DNA from: CAYJNO01 sp044432885 | GTDB lineage: Bacteria; Bacillota_I; Bacilli_A; Erysipelotrichales; Erysipelotrichaceae | Length of the DNA: 5,901 nucleotides | NCBI GenBank assembly: GCA_044432885.1 | Contig: JAWXUG010000099.1 | Coordinates: 1 to 5,901 of the forward strand | Reading direction: 5' to 3' | Part shown: in pieces, positions 3,556 through 5,901 of the stretch | Layout of the letters: each line of letters starts with the position of its first letter | How positions within the stretch are numbered: position 1 is the first letter of the stretch | The notes under the pieces: generated by a model | Database searches by the model: none | The model's input: only the letters and a program-made list of their open reading frames with translations | What the model was told of the DNA's origin: nothing | Translations under genes and position numbers: made by a program

Positions 3556-4893
3556 ATGGCCAAGAATAAATTAACATCGATGGTTGAAGGGAACATTTTT
3601 AAACAGATTTTACTTTTTTCTTTACCAATTTTTTTTGGTAATTTATTTCAACTTTTATATAATACAGTGGATTCTATTATTGTAGGACAATATGTAGGGG
3701 CAAATGCCTTAGCGGCAGTTGGTGCGAGTACACCTTTAATTAATTTGCTTATCGGGTTTTTTATGGGGATTGCCAGTGGGGCAGGAGTCGTGGTATCTCG
3801 TTATTTTGGTGCAAAAAAACATGAAGAACTAGAATTGGCAGTACATACCTTCATGAAGTTTACGATATATTGTGGGATTGGGTTAAGCATTGTTGGGATT
3901 TTGATATCACCATTACTACTATCTCTTTTGGATACCCCTGTCGATGTATTTAGTGATGCACAAACCTACTTGCAAATTTATTTCATGGGTTGCTTATTTA
4001 TGATGATTTATAATTCAGGATCAGGTGTGCTACGTGCAGTGGGAGACTCTAAACGTCCCTTATACTTTTTATTGGCTTCAAGTGTCATTAATGTTGTTTT
4101 AGACTTGTATTTTGTCATTATTCTTAAAATGGGAGTAGCTGGTGTTGCGTGGGCTACTTTTATCGCTCAACTATCATCTTGTCTTTTAGTGTGTATCGTT
4201 TTATTGAAAGAAAAAGATGTCTATCGCGTATGCTTGAGCAAACTTAAAATTGATAAATTAATGTTAAAACAAATTGTTAGAATAGGGATACCAGCAGGGA
4301 TTCAACAAGCAATTGTTTCTTTCTCGAATGTTTTAGTTCAAAGTCACGTCAATCGTTTTGGCTATGAGGCAATAGCAGGCTTTAGTTCTGGAAATAAATT
4401 TGATAACTTCTTAGGTTTACCAGTGAATAGTCTTGCTTTGGCGATCACTACTTTTGTAGGTCAAAATATGGGGGCTGATAAACCTGAAAGAGCGGAAAGA
4501 GGCGTTAAGATAAGCTTAATGATGATGTTTGTCTCTGTATCGATAATAGGTGGATTCGCCTATGTCAATGCTGAATCATGTATCAGTTTATTTTCTGATG
4601 AAACGCTGGTTATTTATTATGGTGCAAAAATGATGCGTACGGTAATACCGGTTTATGTTATATTAGGGGTTAATCAAATTTTATCGGGGGCATTAAGAGG
4701 TGCTGGTGCTACCAGTATTCCAATGTATGTAAATGTATTTAGTTTTTGTATCGTTAGACAACTATTTTTAGAAATATGTATGCCAATTTACCAAGATGTT
4801 CAAATTGTCTTTTACAGCTATTCTATCACTTGGGTACTATCGGCTGTCTTAATTTATGCTTATTATAAAAAAGGAAAATGGAGAAGAGTGTAA
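3556..4893 (+). CDS. MATE family multidrug/Na+ (or H+) antiporter
   Basis: The 445-residue protein is a full-length MATE exporter of the cytoplasmic membrane, the family that expels cationic drugs, dyes or metabolites in exchange for Na+ or H+. It shows the two-fold internal repeat: MatE half 1 at about 15-175 and half 2 at about 240-400, joined by a charged loop at 217-238 (LKEKDVYRV to KIDKLMLKQ). Matching signatures close each half: GSGVLRAVGDSKRP at 155-168 and SGALRGAGATSIP at 377-389. FQLLYNTVDSIIVGQYVG at 31-48 and FVGQNMGADKPERAERG at 300-316 are typical of the clostridial-type branch. About 12 hydrophobic helices are visible. The ATG has AGGTGA/GAGG just upstream and follows a strong promoter. 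The substrate cannot be inferred. Its stop overlaps the next gene by one base (TAATG), so exporter and Nudix enzyme are translationally coupled. Confidence 0.94.
   Translation: MAKNKLTSMVEGNIFKQILLFSLPIFFGNLFQLLYNTVDSIIVGQYVGANALAAVGASTPLINLLIGFFMGIASGAGVVVSRYFGAKKHEELELAVHTFMKFTIYCGIGLSIVGILISPLLLSLLDTPVDVFSDAQTYLQIYFMGCLFMMIYNSGSGVLRAVGDSKRPLYFLLASSVINVVLDLYFVIILKMGVAGVAWATFIAQLSSCLLVCIVLLKEKDVYRVCLSKLKIDKLMLKQIVRIGIPAGIQQAIVSFSNVLVQSHVNRFGYEAIAGFSSGNKFDNFLGLPVNSLALAITTFVGQNMGADKPERAERGVKISLMMMFVSVSIIGGFAYVNAESCISLFSDETLVIYYGAKMMRTVIPVYVILGVNQILSGALRGAGATSIPMYVNVFSFCIVRQLFLEICMPIYQDVQIVFYSYSITWVLSAVLIYAYYKKGKWRRV
4880..4886 (+). promoter_or_regulatory. Shine-Dalgarno site of the second Nudix gene
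   Basis: GGAGAAG lies within the last codons of the MATE gene, 6 bases before the ATG at 4893. The alternative ATG at 4878 has only AAGGA 2 bases upstream, too close to work well, so 4893 is preferred. Confidence 0.65.
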
Positions 4894-5408
4894 TGGAAGT
4901 ATGGTTTTTATATGATGAAAACCGTCAATTAGTAGATACCAACCATCTAAGAGGAGATATCATCGAGGATGGTCTTTTTCATATTAGTGTAGGTGCTTGG
5001 CTATTTGATGGACATCATTTTCTAATTACTCAAAGAGCGAGTGGTAAATCATTTGAAGGCACATGGGAAAATACGGGCGGAAATGCGATTAAAGAGGAAA
5101 CAAGTTTAATGGCTATTCTTAGAGAAGTACAAGAGGAAGTTGGATTAAAAGTCGAAAATCCGCTGCTTATTTCAAGTGATATCGATGAAGTTAATCAATG
5201 TATCTTTGATACGTACTTCATTTATGTGAAAAATGGATTTAAAGATGTTGAAATTGATCATAGAGAAGTGGCAGGATTTCAATGTTTAGCGTATAATGAA
5301 TTAGAAGAGTTAATGCTGAGCGATTGTGTTTGTGAAATTATTAAAGCACGCTTTAAACAAAACAAAGGATTAATCAAGGAGATAAGTAATGGCTATACTA
5401 GTGTATAA
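4893..5408 (+). CDS. Nudix hydrolase, isopentenyl-diphosphate isomerase-like subgroup
   Basis: This 171-residue protein has a complete Nudix box: Gly63, Glu69, Arg77-Glu78-Val79, Glu81-Glu82, Gly84-Leu85. The opening WFLYDENRQLVDTNHLRGD (4-22), the strand HISVGAWLFD (30-39), ITQRASGKSFEGTWENTGG (45-63) and the box follow the layout of IPP-isomerase-like Nudix proteins such as the YfcD type. The Cys of true isomerases is not visible at the position before TGG (WENTGG here, often W..C.GG), so a hydrolase of a phosphorylated metabolite is likelier than IPP isomerase. The start at 4893 overlaps the MATE stop by one base and is supported by GGAGAAG at a 6-base distance; starting at 4878 would add five residues. 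The 3' end overlaps the DUF3783 gene by 20 bases. The substrate is unknown, and its link to the exporter may be only transcriptional. Confidence 0.86.
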   Translation: MEVWFLYDENRQLVDTNHLRGDIIEDGLFHISVGAWLFDGHHFLITQRASGKSFEGTWENTGGNAIKEETSLMAILREVQEEVGLKVENPLLISSDIDEVNQCIFDTYFIYVKNGFKDVEIDHREVAGFQCLAYNELEELMLSDCVCEIIKARFKQNKGLIKEISNGYTSV

Positions 5409-5880
5409 TGGAAATAAACAACAACATCAACAGTTGATAAAACTATGTCAAGAGCCATTGATTTTTATCGGGAACGAATCTTTAGATCAAACAATCAATG
5501 AATTATTTAAAAAAGAAAGTAAGATTGTAGGGGATGGAAATCTTTGTATAGTTTTTAAAGAGTGTGCAATGCAGCAAATTGAATCCTATATTGATAGTTT
5601 TCAAAAAGTGGGACTTCAAAGTATTTATGCTGTCTATACTGAAAATAATCAACAATGGACATTGAAAGCATTATTGGCTGAACTACATGAAGAACATCAA
5701 TGGTTTCAAGCTAAGGGTGAATTAGAACAACTTTTAAAGTATTTTAATCAAAAATCATCTTTCAGTAATCAAGAAAAAGAATGTTTAATGAAAGCATATT
5801 TTGTTTATCAACAAGCTGAAGTTTCAATTGAAGAGATACAGGCATCCATTGATGCATTAAAAGAAATAGTAGAGAAATAA
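5389..5880 (+). CDS. DUF3783 domain protein of unknown function
   Basis: The 163-residue soluble protein begins MAILVYNG and has a central segment IYAVYTENNQQW followed by TLKALLAELHEEHQWF (residues 79-106). This matches my recollection of DUF3783, where a strand ending in T/N..W leads into a helix ELL.EL..EH. Trp90 is the most recognisable conserved position. The C-terminal third (about 109-163) is helical and charged, rich in Glu, Gln and Lys, with no membrane segment or metal motif. No enzymatic function is known to me. Translation starts at an ATG 7 bases after AAGGAG (5376-5381), inside the end of the Nudix gene, so it belongs to the MATE transcript and is probably made by coupled translation. 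I see no terminator after it, and another start follows 15 bases later. Confidence 0.75.
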   Translation: MAILVYNGNKQQHQQLIKLCQEPLIFIGNESLDQTINELFKKESKIVGDGNLCIVFKECAMQQIESYIDSFQKVGLQSIYAVYTENNQQWTLKALLAELHEEHQWFQAKGELEQLLKYFNQKSSFSNQEKECLMKAYFVYQQAEVSIEEIQASIDALKEIVEK

Positions 5881-5894
5881 TAATGGAGAAAACG

Positions 5895-5901
5895 ATGGAA
5901 A
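5895..5901 (+). CDS. Start of a further gene (truncated at window end)
   Basis: ATGGAAA at the window edge is preceded by GGAG (5885-5888) with a 6-base gap. No terminator lies between it and the DUF3783 stop, so a fourth gene of the MATE operon probably begins here. Only two codons are visible, so the product is unknown. An ATG at 5883 is an alternative start but has no ribosome binding site. Confidence 0.4.

Overview
The window is AT-rich (by eye well over 60% A+T) and nearly all of it is coding on the + strand. It has strong Shine-Dalgarno sites, short or overlapping gene junctions, sigma-A type promoters and U-tract terminators. Together with the protein families present, this points to a low-GC Bacillota (Firmicutes) chromosome. 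An Erysipelotrichia or related gut lineage is a guess, not something the sequence proves. The standard genetic code fits: TGG encodes Trp and TGA is used as a stop. I see no rRNA, tRNA, CRISPR array, insertion sequence or phage module.

Left part (1-940): the C-terminal 51 codons of an unrecognised gene overlap, by an ATGA junction, a gene for an exported or membrane-anchored DNA/RNA non-specific endonuclease. From 941 to 1474 there is no intact gene. The first ~140 bases are AT-rich and non-coding. They are followed by a cluster of short inverted repeats and by a broken, single-domain AraC-type regulator with one frameshift. A further 10-bp inverted repeat lies just before the next gene.

Middle part (1475-3453): a MutT-like Nudix hydrolase ends in its own terminator. 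A probable operon follows, made of a Cys-type glutathione peroxidase, an ECF-transporter S component and a DUF1893 protein that overlaps it by 20 bases. A strong terminator, whose stem begins inside the DUF1893 gene, closes this block.

Right part (3454-5901): a clear promoter (TTTACA, 17 bases, TATAAT) with three GTTTACA heptamers drives a MATE efflux transporter. Tightly coupled behind it are a second, isopentenyl-isomerase-like Nudix hydrolase, a DUF3783 protein and the first codons of another gene.

Taken together this is housekeeping and stress-defence content: two nucleotide-pool or metabolite-cleaning Nudix enzymes, one peroxidase, one exporter and one vitamin-type importer. I found no convincing new multi-gene system. 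The items most worth a second look are the ECF/DUF1893 pair, the decaying AraC regulator with its surrounding inverted repeats, and the triple repeat at the MATE promoter.
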